50,448 nucleotides of DNA from an uncultured Bacteroidales bacterium (GTDB lineage: Bacteria > Bacteroidota > Bacteroidia > Bacteroidales > Bacteroidaceae). The notes beneath the pieces are model-generated. The model worked only from the letters and a program-made list of their open reading frames with translations. It made no database searches and had not been told where the DNA came from. This document shows positions 8,328 to 18,600 of the stretch, piece by piece. A program made the position numbers and the translations under genes. Each line of letters begins with the position of its first letter. Positions within the stretch are counted from its first letter, which is position 1. The DNA is taken from assembly GCA_902788315.1 (NCBI GenBank), contig CADAJS010000021.1:1-50448 (forward strand). Reading direction: 5' to 3'.

Positions 8328-10487
8328 TTACCAAATGTCCTCGGGCCGTTCGGGGCTGTCATAGACCTCCTTGGGGCAGTACTCGAAGTAGTCGAGATAG
8401 AGCTCCTTGCGGTCGCTGTCGAGCACAGACTTGAAGCGGACGTAGTAGGTCTCGCCCGGGTCGAGCGTCTGGCGCACGATAATCCGGCGGAGGCAGTTCT
8501 CCTTGTCGCGGGAGGTGGTGTGGTTCAGCTCGCTCTCGTAGCGCGACCCCTTCATCAGATCGTGGTTCCTGAGCTTGTGGTCGATATTGATGATATCGTC
8601 CTCGGAGATGTCATCGTCCCTCAGGTCGCCCCACGAGGCATTTTCGCCGAAAGCGGCCACCACTCCCTTGGTCATGTCGATGGGGATGCCGGCCACGGCC
8701 AGGCGATTGGGGTCGTTGCCGAAGTAGACCTGGACGATGCCTCGGGCCCCCGTGGCGAGGAGTTTGTAGCGGAACTCGTAGGTGTTGCGCATCGGGACGG
8801 GGGGGAGGCGGAACATGATGTCGAAGTGGCCGAAGGCCTTGTCCTCGTCCTGACAGTAGTTGGCCCACGCCGTGCGATAGCCGTTGTAGTGGATGAAGTG
8901 GGTCTCCTCGTTCAGGATGCTCATGTTTTCGAAGTACTTATAGACACGGTCCTGTGGGATATAGACGTGCTGCCAGCGTCCCTCGGGGCTGTCGGCGCGT
9001 CGGATGCCGTTGGTGATGGCTTCGGGGAAGAGGGAGAAGAGGTCGAAGCGAATGCGTTCCTTGCTCATGTTCTCGCGCACGTCGTCATTATATGCCAGCG
9101 GGCGGTCGATGGGGTATATGCAGGCATTGACGACATCGTTCACGACCGTCAGCGAGTCCGTCGTACGGATGAGGCATCCCACTTTCGCAGGGTCGCAGTA
9201 GTCCTCGTGGCCGTCTTGCTTGATGCCGTTACGCAGCACGGGGAAGCGGTTCAGGTAGATGCCTTTGCTCTCGGCACTCTCATAGATTTTGATCAGGCGT
9301 CCGCCTCCCATCACGGGGTACCACTCATAGACGGGGATGCTGTATCGGTATGGGGTGCTCAGGCTGTAGCCCACCTCGTTGCAGTGATACACCAGCTTGT
9401 TGGCAGGAATCCTCATGGGCAGGATGTGGTACATCACCCACTGATGGAGCATGTTGCGCGGCGAGAGGTAGTCCTCGTTGTCCTGGTATCCAGCGTCGGA
9501 AAGGAACTTGCCGTGAGCGACTATCCATGCCTGAAGCTGCTGTGGGGCGTCGGGGGCCGCAGGGTCGATACCCTGAGAGCGCCAGTAGTCGTCCGTCTCG
9601 CAGAAGAGCGTGAAGCCGTATTTGCGATGCTCGGGTGCATGGGCATCGGGGTCGCCGGGCGTGGCGGACATGTCGCCACCCCCCTTGTCCTGATAGTTCT
9701 GCATGTCGGGGATCTGGTCGGTTTGATAGAGCTGTTCGTACACCTCGTCGCGCACGACGGAGAAGGTGTCGAGGAGGCCGCAGGCCTGCACCGCCTTGGC
9801 AAACATCAGGTACCCCTCGCGCTGCTCGTCGAGGATGTTCTGGATGAAGCGGGCGAGGGTCTCGTCCTTCGGTGCGATGACCTTGTGTACCTGGTGTATG
9901 ATACCATTGATGACCTGGATGTCGCGGTTGCGGCTGTCCACTTCGCATTCGCCGTTGATCTGGTATTCCTCGTTCCCCTCTGTCGCCCAGCTCACGGTGA
10001 GCTTATGGTCGTTCATGTTGGGAATGGGGAACTCGCCGTTGTTCTCCGTCGGGAAGAAGAAGGTGAGATAGCGCTGCGAGGCTTCGTCCTTGCCGTCGAT
10101 GATACTGTTCATGACGATGACGTTGCGGATGGAGTCCAGCTTGGAGCTGTCGGGGAAGGCTCGGAATGCCTCCCACGACGGTTCGGAGATGAGTCCCTCG
10201 TCCGTCAGGTCCTGCAGGTAGTTGTGGATGGCTTCGTTAGTCGGTACGAAGCAGGTGTAGTTGCCGCGTGCCGTCATCAGCTGATAGAGGGTGGAGGCGC
10301 TTCTGGGGCTGACGGTGACCTTCCGGAGCATGTCCAGATATTCCGAGTACACGGAATCATGGGCTTCAAGGTAGCTGGCCACGGTATGGATGGAAAAGAC
10401 ATACCGCGCCGAAGTGTCCACCTCCTCGGTACATCCGCAGAGGAAGATGACGCTGAAAGTGAAAAAGCCGAATAAGAGTTTCCTCAT
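8328..10487 (-). CDS. FAS1 (fasciclin)-domain lipoprotein
   Basis: The 719-residue product carries a lipoprotein signal peptide ending FLCGC, with the lipid-bearing cysteine at residue 19, so it should be anchored in the outer membrane or displayed on the surface. Residues about 25-205 and 215-460 look like two FAS1 domains: YTCFVPTNEAIHNYL and IQVINGIIHQVHKVI in the first, a looser copy with a long insertion in the second. The remainder, about 470-719, is a beta-rich region typical of Bacteroidetes FAS1 proteins that accompany glycan-uptake genes. FAS1 domains generally mediate adhesion or carbohydrate and protein contacts. No SusC or SusD gene is nearby, so any role in glycan uptake is inference. 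Confidence 0.85.
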   Translation of the reverse strand: MRKLLFGFFTFSVIFLCGCTEEVDTSARYVFSIHTVASYLEAHDSVYSEYLDMLRKVTVSPRSASTLYQLMTARGNYTCFVPTNEAIHNYLQDLTDEGLISEPSWEAFRAFPDSSKLDSIRNVIVMNSIIDGKDEASQRYLTFFFPTENNGEFPIPNMNDHKLTVSWATEGNEEYQINGECEVDSRNRDIQVINGIIHQVHKVIAPKDETLARFIQNILDEQREGYLMFAKAVQACGLLDTFSVVRDEVYEQLYQTDQIPDMQNYQDKGGGDMSATPGDPDAHAPEHRKYGFTLFCETDDYWRSQGIDPAAPDAPQQLQAWIVAHGKFLSDAGYQDNEDYLSPRNMLHQWVMYHILPMRIPANKLVYHCNEVGYSLSTPYRYSIPVYEWYPVMGGGRLIKIYESAESKGIYLNRFPVLRNGIKQDGHEDYCDPAKVGCLIRTTDSLTVVNDVVNACIYPIDRPLAYNDDVRENMSKERIRFDLFSLFPEAITNGIRRADSPEGRWQHVYIPQDRVYKYFENMSILNEETHFIHYNGYRTAWANYCQDEDKAFGHFDIMFRLPPVPMRNTYEFRYKLLATGARGIVQVYFGNDPNRLAVAGIPIDMTKGVVAAFGENASWGDLRDDDISEDDIINIDHKLRNHDLMKGSRYESELNHTTSRDKENCLRRIIVRQTLDPGETYYVRFKSVLDSDRKELYLDYFEYCPKEVYDSPERPEDIW

Positions 10488-10525
10488 AATCTTCGTTTGA
10501 GGGTTAATATATAATAAGGAGGAAA

Positions 10526-10572
10526 GGATTCAAGGTCCCTGGCCGCTGCATGCAGCCAGAAACCTTGAATCC
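10526..10572 (-). terminator. Hairpin downstream of the discoidin-repeat gene
   Basis: A perfect 11-bp stem (GGATTCAAGGT at 10526-10536 with ACCTTGAATCC at 10562-10572) encloses a second stem CTGGC/GCCAG. It begins 17 bases beyond the stop of the 1637-residue gene on the minus strand and lies between it and the FAS1 gene. No strong T-run follows, so some read-through into the FAS1 gene is possible; I see no promoter consensus between them. Confidence 0.65.
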
Positions 10573-10588
10573 GCGGGAGAGTATGTGC

Positions 10589-13500
10589 TTAGCGAACAAG
10601 CACCTTCTTGCCATTGATGATGTAGAGACCGCGCGTGGGCTTCTCGACACGGATGCCCGTGATGGTGTAGATGCCCGTGCGACCTGTCTGCACCTCAGCG
10701 ATGCGCTCGATGCCGGTCTCGACGAACGAACCGCCCTCAGCCTCCATCTGTGCCTTGGTGATGGGCAGGATGCGGCGTGCCTGGATGGTCTGGTTGCGGT
10801 TGGTGGTCATCGCCCAGCGCAGGGTGTTGGCCTGTGCGCCCCAGTTCCATGTCTCGCGGGCTGCGGTGATGTCGAAGTATATTTTCGTCCATTCGGCAGC
10901 TGCGGGCAGCGAAGCGTAGTTCACATTATGGGAGGTGTTGTTGTCGAAGTAGAAGAAACCACCGACCACGTCGGCCTCGGCCTTGTATTCGAGTGCCAGC
11001 ACGGTACGGTCCTCGGCGAGGTCCTCATAGAGTCCGTTCAGGGTTACGAAGGGCATGCTGCCGCTAATCACCATGTCGTACTCGAAGGGCGCCGTCTCGG
11101 TCACCGTCACGTTGGGGCTCTGGGTGAGCTTGTCGCTGTACTCCAGATAATCGGGATACTTCACGTAGATATCCTCCTTGGCCTGCAATGCCTCTGCAGC
11201 GGTGAAGGTACCGCTCATGAGTCCCTCCTCGATGCCATAAACGGCATCCTCAAAGGCTTCCGACTCATCGAGGCTCATCACATTATAGTGGGAACTCCAC
11301 TTCTCATAGACCTTCTGCTCGGCCTCGAAGAGTGTCACATAGGCCGGCTTGGTCTCCAGAATGCGGGCAAAGATCTCGGTGAAGCGTCCCACGAGGGCAT
11401 ACTTCTCCTCGGCCGTCGTAGCAGTCTCCACTGCAGCAACAGCAGCCTCGAGTGCCTCACGGTCGGCCTGTGCATAGTAGGGCTTCTGCTTGTAGTCCTC
11501 GCCGCTGAGCGAGCCTTCCCATTCAATCAGCTTCTGGGCGCGTGCCACGTCGCAGGCGAGTGCGTTGTCGATGCTCTCGATGCTCTCGTCGCTACCCAGC
11601 TCTCCGCAGTAGATGAGTTGCGTGTTGCCGAAGCCCAGCCACTCATTATCCGTAGAGGTGGTACCCGGATCCTTGATGCCGATGGTCAGCGTGCCGTCCG
11701 TTACGTTCACGACGATGGAGTTCTGGTAGCGACCGGCCTTGAATGCGGTGGCCGAACCAGCCACGCCCCAGATTACGTATCCGATGGTGTCGCCCGTCAC
11801 CTCGTCTGTGATGGGCTTGTCCTCGAGACCTCCCGAGAGGCGGCAGTTCTCGCCATCGACAGCCTCGTCCACGGGAATCATGTCCTCGATGACACCCTGT
11901 ACGTAAACGAAGTTCTCGTTGGCATAGAGCTGGGCAGCATAGTTGGTGCTGTAGATATCGCCGCAGGGACGATAGCCCGCATTCATGCGCAGTTCATAGA
12001 CACCGTTCTTCAGGCCGGTGATGGTCTGGCTGATGTCGCAGCGCTGGTGTACGTTCTCAGCAGCAGGCACTCCGGCTTCGTTCTTGCCGAAAGTGTAGGC
12101 CGTGCCTTCCCAACCCTGGAATTTTGCAATCGTGGTGCCGTTCGTGTACTCGCCCTTCGAGAAGTCGGGGTTCTGTACCATTGATGTAATCACGGTGCCA
12201 GCCACGTATCCGGCACGTACGGCAGCGGTTTGCATCTCCTTGAGGAACTCAATCTCGGCCAGGATGGTGCTGTCATTCAACTCGTGCATTTCGAAGATAT
12301 AGTCAAACGAGCCGTTGGGATAGAGCTCGTTGGGCTCGTCGCCACCCTCGATGTAGCCGCGCAGGACGGTCAGTGCCTCGCTCTCCTCAAGTTTGCTCTC
12401 GTCGAGGAATTCGGCCACGGCGTCCACTGCGTCCATATAAGCCATGTAGGTGTTCACGCTGGTCTTAATCCGGTTCTGCAGCTCGATGATGGCATTGTAG
12501 TTGGCAAAGAGCGTCTCCATGTCGGCCGACTGCTCCACGGTCTCCAGTGCCTCTCCGTATGCATCGATGAGGTTTACGTCGGCAATCACCTCGGTATCGA
12601 ACTCGGAAACCTGATATGCATACTGGCTGCGGATTTCCTCGAACTCCTCCTTTGTGCCGAAGCTGAGCTCCGTCATCTGAATGTCGTTGCCGCTATAAGC
12701 CTCGCTCACCTCGATGCGGAAATACTGATAAGCCTCGGTCAGGCCCTCGGTGAAGCCGAAGTAGCAGCTGGCGTTATCAGCTGCGGGCAGACGGTCGCGG
12801 TCGACACCCTCGTGGCTGTCAATCAGCACCCAGCCCTCGGCATCACGCGTAGCCGCACCGTTGTTGGCGAAGTTTCCGGCATAGATTTTCCATGTCTTCC
12901 AGTTACGCGAGGTGTAGGCACCCGTGTCGCCACCGGTGATGAGTGTGTAGAAGAATGGCGTCTGCGGAGTCAGATACTTGAAGATCAGGTAGGCTCCGCC
13001 GGCAGGCATGCCGCCACCCCATTTCGTTTTGGTGTCTCCGTCGATCAGCTTGGTCCAGTTCTCTCCGTCGCCCCAGGCCGTGTTACCCGAGAGGGCGATG
13101 GGCTTGGCGTCCTGCAGGGAGAGCACGTATGCATTCCAGTAGTCCATCTCGGTGCGTATCTCTGAAGCCGTAAGAGGACGGTTCTGCAGAATGTATGCAA
13201 AGTTACCGTGGGCGAACACATTGTTGGGGCCAATGGCATTGTCCTTGTCGAAATATGCTGCGGCCTCGGGTTCGGCCTCGGTAATCTCATTAATCCATGT
13301 AGCGGCGATTTCCTCGATGGCAAAGCGATACTCCTGGTATGCAGCGTCGCACTCGACCACACGGTCGCGCAGCGACGACATCGTGCTGTAGAGCCCGCCC
13401 AGCTCGGCTATGCTGGTAGTGGTCTTCAGTTTCTCGAGCGTTGCCTGATACTCGTCGATGAGCGACTGCTGTACGAGCATCTCCGTGAAGTCGATGGACG

Positions 13501-15502
13501 AGAAGTCGGCCACGTATTCCTCACGACTCTTGTAGAAGTTGGCCATGTTCTGGAAGGCAAACTCCGTCATCTGTACCATGTCTCCGCTGACGGCGGACTC
13601 AATCTCAATCATGAAGTACTGGTAGGGAGTCTCCGAGGGCTGGGACATGAAGAGATAGCATGAGGCGAAGTTGGCAGCGGGAATCTGGCTACCGCCCACG
13701 CCCTGCTTGTCGTCCAAGAGCGTCCAGCCTTCGGCCTCGCGCCTTGCAGCCTCGTCGGTGATAAAGTTGGCACCGTAGATTTTATATGTATTCCAGTTGC
13801 GCTGCGGGTAGCTGCCCGTGTCGTTGCCGGTTACGAGGCGGTAGTATGTGGGAGCGATAGGTTCAGAGGTCTTGAAGATGATGAAGAAGCCACTGCTTGA
13901 AGCCGTACACCACTTGGTGGTCTCGTCTCCGTCGATCAATGCGCCGAAGTCCTCACTGCCTGTGAAGCCTGCTGTGCCGAGCAGGGGCTCGTAGGCCACG
14001 TCGATGGCTCCCTCGGTGAGGTTTGTCATGTACTGTTCCATCTTGGCTCCCAGGAAGGTGCACTCAGCGTTCAAGGCATCGTCGTCCAGCGTGCAGTTCT
14101 CCATAATATAAAGGTAGGTACCGTTGGGATAAGCGTCGCTTGGGCCGGCATTTGTCTTCATGTAAATATCAAAGTAGTTCTTACCCTCGCTGCTCATCTT
14201 GCTGTAGTTCGTCGTGATGTTGCCCACGGTGCTCTCGTAGTTCTTGTAGGCGTTCACCGACTTGGTAATCTTAGCCTGCGCATCGCGGAGCTGCTGTAAG
14301 GCGGCATTCATGTCTATGGGAGAGTTAGTCCCCTTAAGGTTGTCCAGTGCTGTGCCGAAGGCCTCGATGTAGGGCTTGTATGCCTTCACGTTCAGGTCTG
14401 TCTTGGCATACTCGCGATAGTAGATGTCGCGCTTGAGCTTGAAGCTGTAGTCCGTGCCCAGCGTGAGCTCGGCCAGCTGTACGAATCCGCCACCGCCCTT
14501 GGTCACGTGCACTTTGAAATACTTGTAGGCCTGGGTCACCTCCTCAGAGAGGGTGTAGAAGAACTCCGAGGCATTTACTGCGGGGAGTACCTCGTCATTG
14601 TCGTTCTCCTTCTTGTCGATGAGCACCCAACCGGCAGCATCCTTTGTGGCCTCGGCATCACTCTCGAAGTTTGCGGCATAGATTTCCCATCCCTTCCAGT
14701 TACGTTCGCTTCCGTAGTTGCCGGTGTCTCCACCCGTGAACATGGAGTAATAGGTGGGGATAAAGGCCTGCGAAGCCTTGAAGACCAGCCACGAGTTCTG
14801 AGGAACATTGTCGTTTCCGAAGCCCCACTTGCTGCCGGTGAAGCCATCGACGAGTTTCGAGGCACTCTCGTTATCGGTAAGGTTTCCGTCGCGGTCGCCG
14901 GTGAGCAGTGCTGTGAAGGCGATGGACTCCTTCGGCTCACCGAAATTGAACTCGGCCATCTGCATATAGATTCCCTCCTCGAGGGTCTGTATCTGGGTGA
15001 CTACAATCTTGAAGTACTTGTAGGCTGTCGTCACGTCTTCCGACACGGTGAACTGGGCCACGGCCCCGCTCTCGCCCGGAATCATCAGGTCGCCCACGTT
15101 CTCCTTGGCGTCGATGAGCACCCATCCTTCGGCCTCGTCTGTTGCCTCGGCATCGCTGGCAAAGTTGCCGGCATAGATGTACCATGTACGCCAGTTGCGT
15201 TCAGGAAACGAACCCGTGTCGGCTCCCGTGATGATGTAGTAGTTCTTGGGCACGATTGCCTCGTTGCCCTTCATCACTACGTAGAGTTTGTCCGTGGAGC
15301 GCCACGTCTGTCCCCACTTGGTGCCGGCCAGTCCATCGACCAGTTTCTCGCAGCCTTCGTTGCTGCCGTCGGCTTTCGATCCGCCAATCACCGTCAGATA
15401 GAAATCATCAGACTGTGCCCAGGCACTCTGACCCATCAGCATCATCATGCATGCAAAGAATGCTGTCAGAGCCCTCTGCTTGAAAGTAGAAAGTTTCTCC
15501 AT
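10589..15502 (-). CDS. Large secreted protein with four discoidin-like repeats
   Basis: The 1637-residue protein has a signal peptide ending QSAWAQS. Four related units of about 155 residues lie at roughly 33-192, 193-352, 505-660 and 800-955. Each contains a KLVDG..TKWG segment, a YY.I.TG.DTG turn, an RNW..W.IY..NF segment, EGWVLID.KE and a Y.YF.I...... MAEF strand, which is the layout of F5/8 type C (discoidin) carbohydrate-binding modules. Helical, coiled-coil-like linkers separate them. Residues about 1115-1290 form another beta-sandwich, and the tail GIYTITGIRV...GLYIINGKKVLVR is a conserved C-terminal motif shared with the neighbouring secreted proteins. No catalytic domain is recognised, so an adhesin or glycan-binding scaffold is most likely. 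Confidence 0.85.
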   Translation of the reverse strand: MEKLSTFKQRALTAFFACMMMLMGQSAWAQSDDFYLTVIGGSKADGSNEGCEKLVDGLAGTKWGQTWRSTDKLYVVMKGNEAIVPKNYYIITGADTGSFPERNWRTWYIYAGNFASDAEATDEAEGWVLIDAKENVGDLMIPGESGAVAQFTVSEDVTTAYKYFKIVVTQIQTLEEGIYMQMAEFNFGEPKESIAFTALLTGDRDGNLTDNESASKLVDGFTGSKWGFGNDNVPQNSWLVFKASQAFIPTYYSMFTGGDTGNYGSERNWKGWEIYAANFESDAEATKDAAGWVLIDKKENDNDEVLPAVNASEFFYTLSEEVTQAYKYFKVHVTKGGGGFVQLAELTLGTDYSFKLKRDIYYREYAKTDLNVKAYKPYIEAFGTALDNLKGTNSPIDMNAALQQLRDAQAKITKSVNAYKNYESTVGNITTNYSKMSSEGKNYFDIYMKTNAGPSDAYPNGTYLYIMENCTLDDDALNAECTFLGAKMEQYMTNLTEGAIDVAYEPLLGTAGFTGSEDFGALIDGDETTKWCTASSSGFFIIFKTSEPIAPTYYRLVTGNDTGSYPQRNWNTYKIYGANFITDEAARREAEGWTLLDDKQGVGGSQIPAANFASCYLFMSQPSETPYQYFMIEIESAVSGDMVQMTEFAFQNMANFYKSREEYVADFSSIDFTEMLVQQSLIDEYQATLEKLKTTTSIAELGGLYSTMSSLRDRVVECDAAYQEYRFAIEEIAATWINEITEAEPEAAAYFDKDNAIGPNNVFAHGNFAYILQNRPLTASEIRTEMDYWNAYVLSLQDAKPIALSGNTAWGDGENWTKLIDGDTKTKWGGGMPAGGAYLIFKYLTPQTPFFYTLITGGDTGAYTSRNWKTWKIYAGNFANNGAATRDAEGWVLIDSHEGVDRDRLPAADNASCYFGFTEGLTEAYQYFRIEVSEAYSGNDIQMTELSFGTKEEFEEIRSQYAYQVSEFDTEVIADVNLIDAYGEALETVEQSADMETLFANYNAIIELQNRIKTSVNTYMAYMDAVDAVAEFLDESKLEESEALTVLRGYIEGGDEPNELYPNGSFDYIFEMHELNDSTILAEIEFLKEMQTAAVRAGYVAGTVITSMVQNPDFSKGEYTNGTTIAKFQGWEGTAYTFGKNEAGVPAAENVHQRCDISQTITGLKNGVYELRMNAGYRPCGDIYSTNYAAQLYANENFVYVQGVIEDMIPVDEAVDGENCRLSGGLEDKPITDEVTGDTIGYVIWGVAGSATAFKAGRYQNSIVVNVTDGTLTIGIKDPGTTSTDNEWLGFGNTQLIYCGELGSDESIESIDNALACDVARAQKLIEWEGSLSGEDYKQKPYYAQADREALEAAVAAVETATTAEEKYALVGRFTEIFARILETKPAYVTLFEAEQKVYEKWSSHYNVMSLDESEAFEDAVYGIEEGLMSGTFTAAEALQAKEDIYVKYPDYLEYSDKLTQSPNVTVTETAPFEYDMVISGSMPFVTLNGLYEDLAEDRTVLALEYKAEADVVGGFFYFDNNTSHNVNYASLPAAAEWTKIYFDITAARETWNWGAQANTLRWAMTTNRNQTIQARRILPITKAQMEAEGGSFVETGIERIAEVQTGRTGIYTITGIRVEKPTRGLYIINGKKVLVR

Positions 15503-15565
15503 AGATTAACTGTTTAATTGGTTTTGGTAAAATGTCGTATTAATTGGCTATCCTAATTCGGTTCA

Positions 15566-15573
15566 CAAAGATA
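15566..15573 (-). promoter_or_regulatory. -7 element upstream of the discoidin-repeat gene
   Basis: The minus strand reads TATCTTTG, a full TAnnTTTG match, giving a leader of about 55-60 bases before the start at 15502. No clear TTTG is present at the ideal spacing. Confidence 0.5.
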
Positions 15574-15645
15574 CATTAAACTATCTGTATTTTTAGTTTC
15601 TGCACGTTAAAGATTGTTAATTTCTATTTCGTGTGCCGTCATGTA

Positions 15646-18600
15646 TTATTTGACATGAACTTTCACTCCGTTAACGATGTAGAGTCCTGGCGTGAGGCGC
15701 AGGCTGGGATGGAGGCTGTCTGCCAGCCGTCGTCCGCTGAGGTCATAGACACCGCGCGAGGGCGTGCCGACAGCGGTCTGCGCCATCTGGATACCCTCGG
15801 GCCGTTCGGGCCAGGTGATGGAAAAGTCGTATGGAGTGTAGTTGGTGGCTCCGAGTGTCTGGTCATTCTCGCGCTCGTCGATGAGTTGCCATACGGAGTC
15901 GTCGGGGTCGCTGGTAAGGGTGTTCGTGGCGTACAGTTTCCACGAGCAGGGGTTGCGGTCGGGGAATTCCCTTGTATCATTGGCCGTGTAGATGCGGTAG
16001 CCCTGGATCTGTATCTCACGCTGTGCGTCGAAGATGAAATAGACCCGTCCGTTGAGGTAGCCGCAATACTTGCTCCCGGTGTTGTTGTCGGCCACGTTGG
16101 GCCAGTTCTCGTGCTGGATGGAGCTGGGTGTGCCTTCGAGCACGGTGAGTGCCGCGATTTCCTGTCGCACGTCGTCCAGGAGGTCGAACTCGGAGAACTG
16201 CAGTACGCCGTTGCCCCAAAAGTCCGTGATGACGAAGAGGTAATAGCGGTAAGGGTATCCGTCGGGGTTGATGTTGGTGTAGAGGCTGCCGTCCCGGAAT
16301 ACTGGCCCGCTGCCGGCGAGCAGCGTAGGATGCGTGTCGGGGACGCTGCCGTTGTCCAGATTCTGACGCCACGGAGCAGGCTTCTGCCCGTGATTCAGCG
16401 TCCAGGCCAGCTGTCCGGAGGCGAGTTCCTCCAGCGTGAGCGGCATGGCCTGGCCGGCGGCAACGTCGTAGCACTGCTCCATAGTGAGTGGCGAGCCAGC
16501 AGCGAAATTATTGTCTCCGCTCTGGCCCTGCACCTTCCTGGTGTTATACACACGGCTGATGTTCACAGCTCCGCTGGCCCATCCCACGATAGCTGCTGCC
16601 TCGTTGCTGGCTGTGACAGAGCCTGCGTTGTAGGAATTATCCAGATTGAGCGTGGCGCTGTACACCCCGCCCACGAGTCCGCCGGCCCGCAAGCCGGTGG
16701 CTGTCACGCTGGCTTCATTGCCGCATCGGCTGATGGTGGCCGTGCCGCGCTGGACACGTCCGACGATGCCTCCCACATAGTCGTTGCCCTCGAAGGTGCA
16801 GGTGCTGTCCAGCGTGATGTCGCTCACGCTGGCTCCGTCGCCCAGCACACCGAAGAGCCCCAGGTATCGGCTGCCGCTCACATGCAGGTTCTTCACCAGA
16901 TGGCGCCCTCCGTCAAACCGTCCCTTGAACGGGCGCAGGGTGCTCCCTATGGGCGTGAAGCGGCTCTCATAGTCGCGCATGTCGATGTCGGCATTCAGCA
17001 CGGCGTCGATGTCTGTACGTCCGTTATTGACGATGGCGGCAAAGTTGGTCATCTCGAGGGGATTGTTTATCTGATAGACTCCGTCCACCATGTCGAGCTT
17101 GTTGTAGTTGAGCTTGTTGTCCATCCACGCCACACGTCCCACTGCGTAGTCGCGCATGACATCGACCTCGGCATCCCACGACCCCCATACCTCAGGGTTG
17201 CAGTGTACCTTCTGCAGCAGGTACGGCCATCGGATATGGTTGAGCCGGGCCGAGGCACTCACCTTGCGGCGCAGCGTTTCGATATACTGTCGGATGCCCT
17301 CCTCGGTGAAGTCCTCGCGGTCGCGTGCCTCGGCCCAGAGGGTCTGCAGGCGAGCCATCGCCGAGGGATCGCTGAGGATGCGGGAGACGAACGTGCTCCA
17401 TCGGCCGGCGGTACGCACGGTGTAGGTCCAGTCCTCGCGCTCGTTGCCGGGATAGACGTTACCGTCGTTCTCGAGTGCCAGATCATTGTCCCATACGGGT
17501 CCGGTGTAGATATGGTCGTCGCCGCGTTCCTTGTACATGAACACCTGCCATATCATGTCCGTGTTGCCCGAAAATTCGTTGGCCAGGAAGTACTTGAGGA
17601 ACGTGTCCAGGTCGAGCAGCGGGCGGTAGCCCTTCTCGGGGTCGGTGTAGTCGGCGCTGAAGACAGCCTCCTCCATGCGGTTGAAATGGTCGCGGATATA
17701 CTGGACCTGTGCCGGCTGGATGGCATCCTCGTCGGGTTCGTGTACGCTGATGGGGTTGCCTTGGGGAGAGGTGAAGTGGACGGGATCGTTGTTGGCATAT
17801 CCGTTCATCTCGATGAGATAGCCACCCGTGAGGGCCTCGCCCTCGATATCCTCTGGCTCCATGTCGGTGATGGGAATACGGTTGGGGTTGCTGCTCACAT
17901 GGTCCGTCAGCTGATAGCACCCGCGGTATTCACCGTTGAGCAGGAGGTCCACACAGCGACACCATGGTGTGAAGGGCATGCCTACACGCCGGCTTACCTC
18001 GAAGGCCACATTGTTGCGAATCAGTGTCTTGTCGCCGTAGTTGTTGATGAGCAGCCACTTCTTTGCCTTGGCCGGCGACTCGTCCTCGGCCGAGCCCTTC
18101 AGCATGTGATGCTTCTTGCCGTCGTCGAACTTGATGCGATATGGCTTGTTCTCATGGGTTGCCGAGAAGTTTCCTCGCACGCGCGTTAATATAGGGTACT
18201 CCTGAATGAGCGTTCCGCCTTCATAGACGATGGTGAGGTTCGAGGTGAAGTCCACTCCCTTAGTCTGCGGCACACTGTTGTTCTTGACGTGGATGCTCAC
18301 GGTGGGCAGTTCCGTCACCTGATAGAAGATGGAATCGCTGCCCTCGCCCTCGTGGCCATAGAATTCGAGCTCGGCCACGACGCTGCGCGACCCGGAGGGA
18401 CCCACATAGCGCACATAGCGGAAACCGCGCGTGACCTGGACGTCGAACGCCGTCGTGCTGCCGGCCGAGGGGGTCTCGCTGATGAGGTGCAGGGGCACTG
18501 CATCCATGAAGTCCTCGCTGTTAGCTCCCTCGAAGACGCCCAGCAACATCTTCGACGGACCGTCGCTCGTATTGCGTGGACGGAAGACAATGCGGCTGAT

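Noticed and set aside
8520..10475. 651-codon plus-strand frame opposite the FAS1 gene
   Set aside because: Same reason: the minus frame has a lipoprotein signal and FAS1 motifs, the plus frame has none.
15631..18189. Very long plus-strand frame of 852 codons opposite the CotH gene
   Set aside because: It is antisense to a gene with clear domains; its translation is Val/Gly/His-rich without motifs, as expected for a shadow of GC-rich codons.
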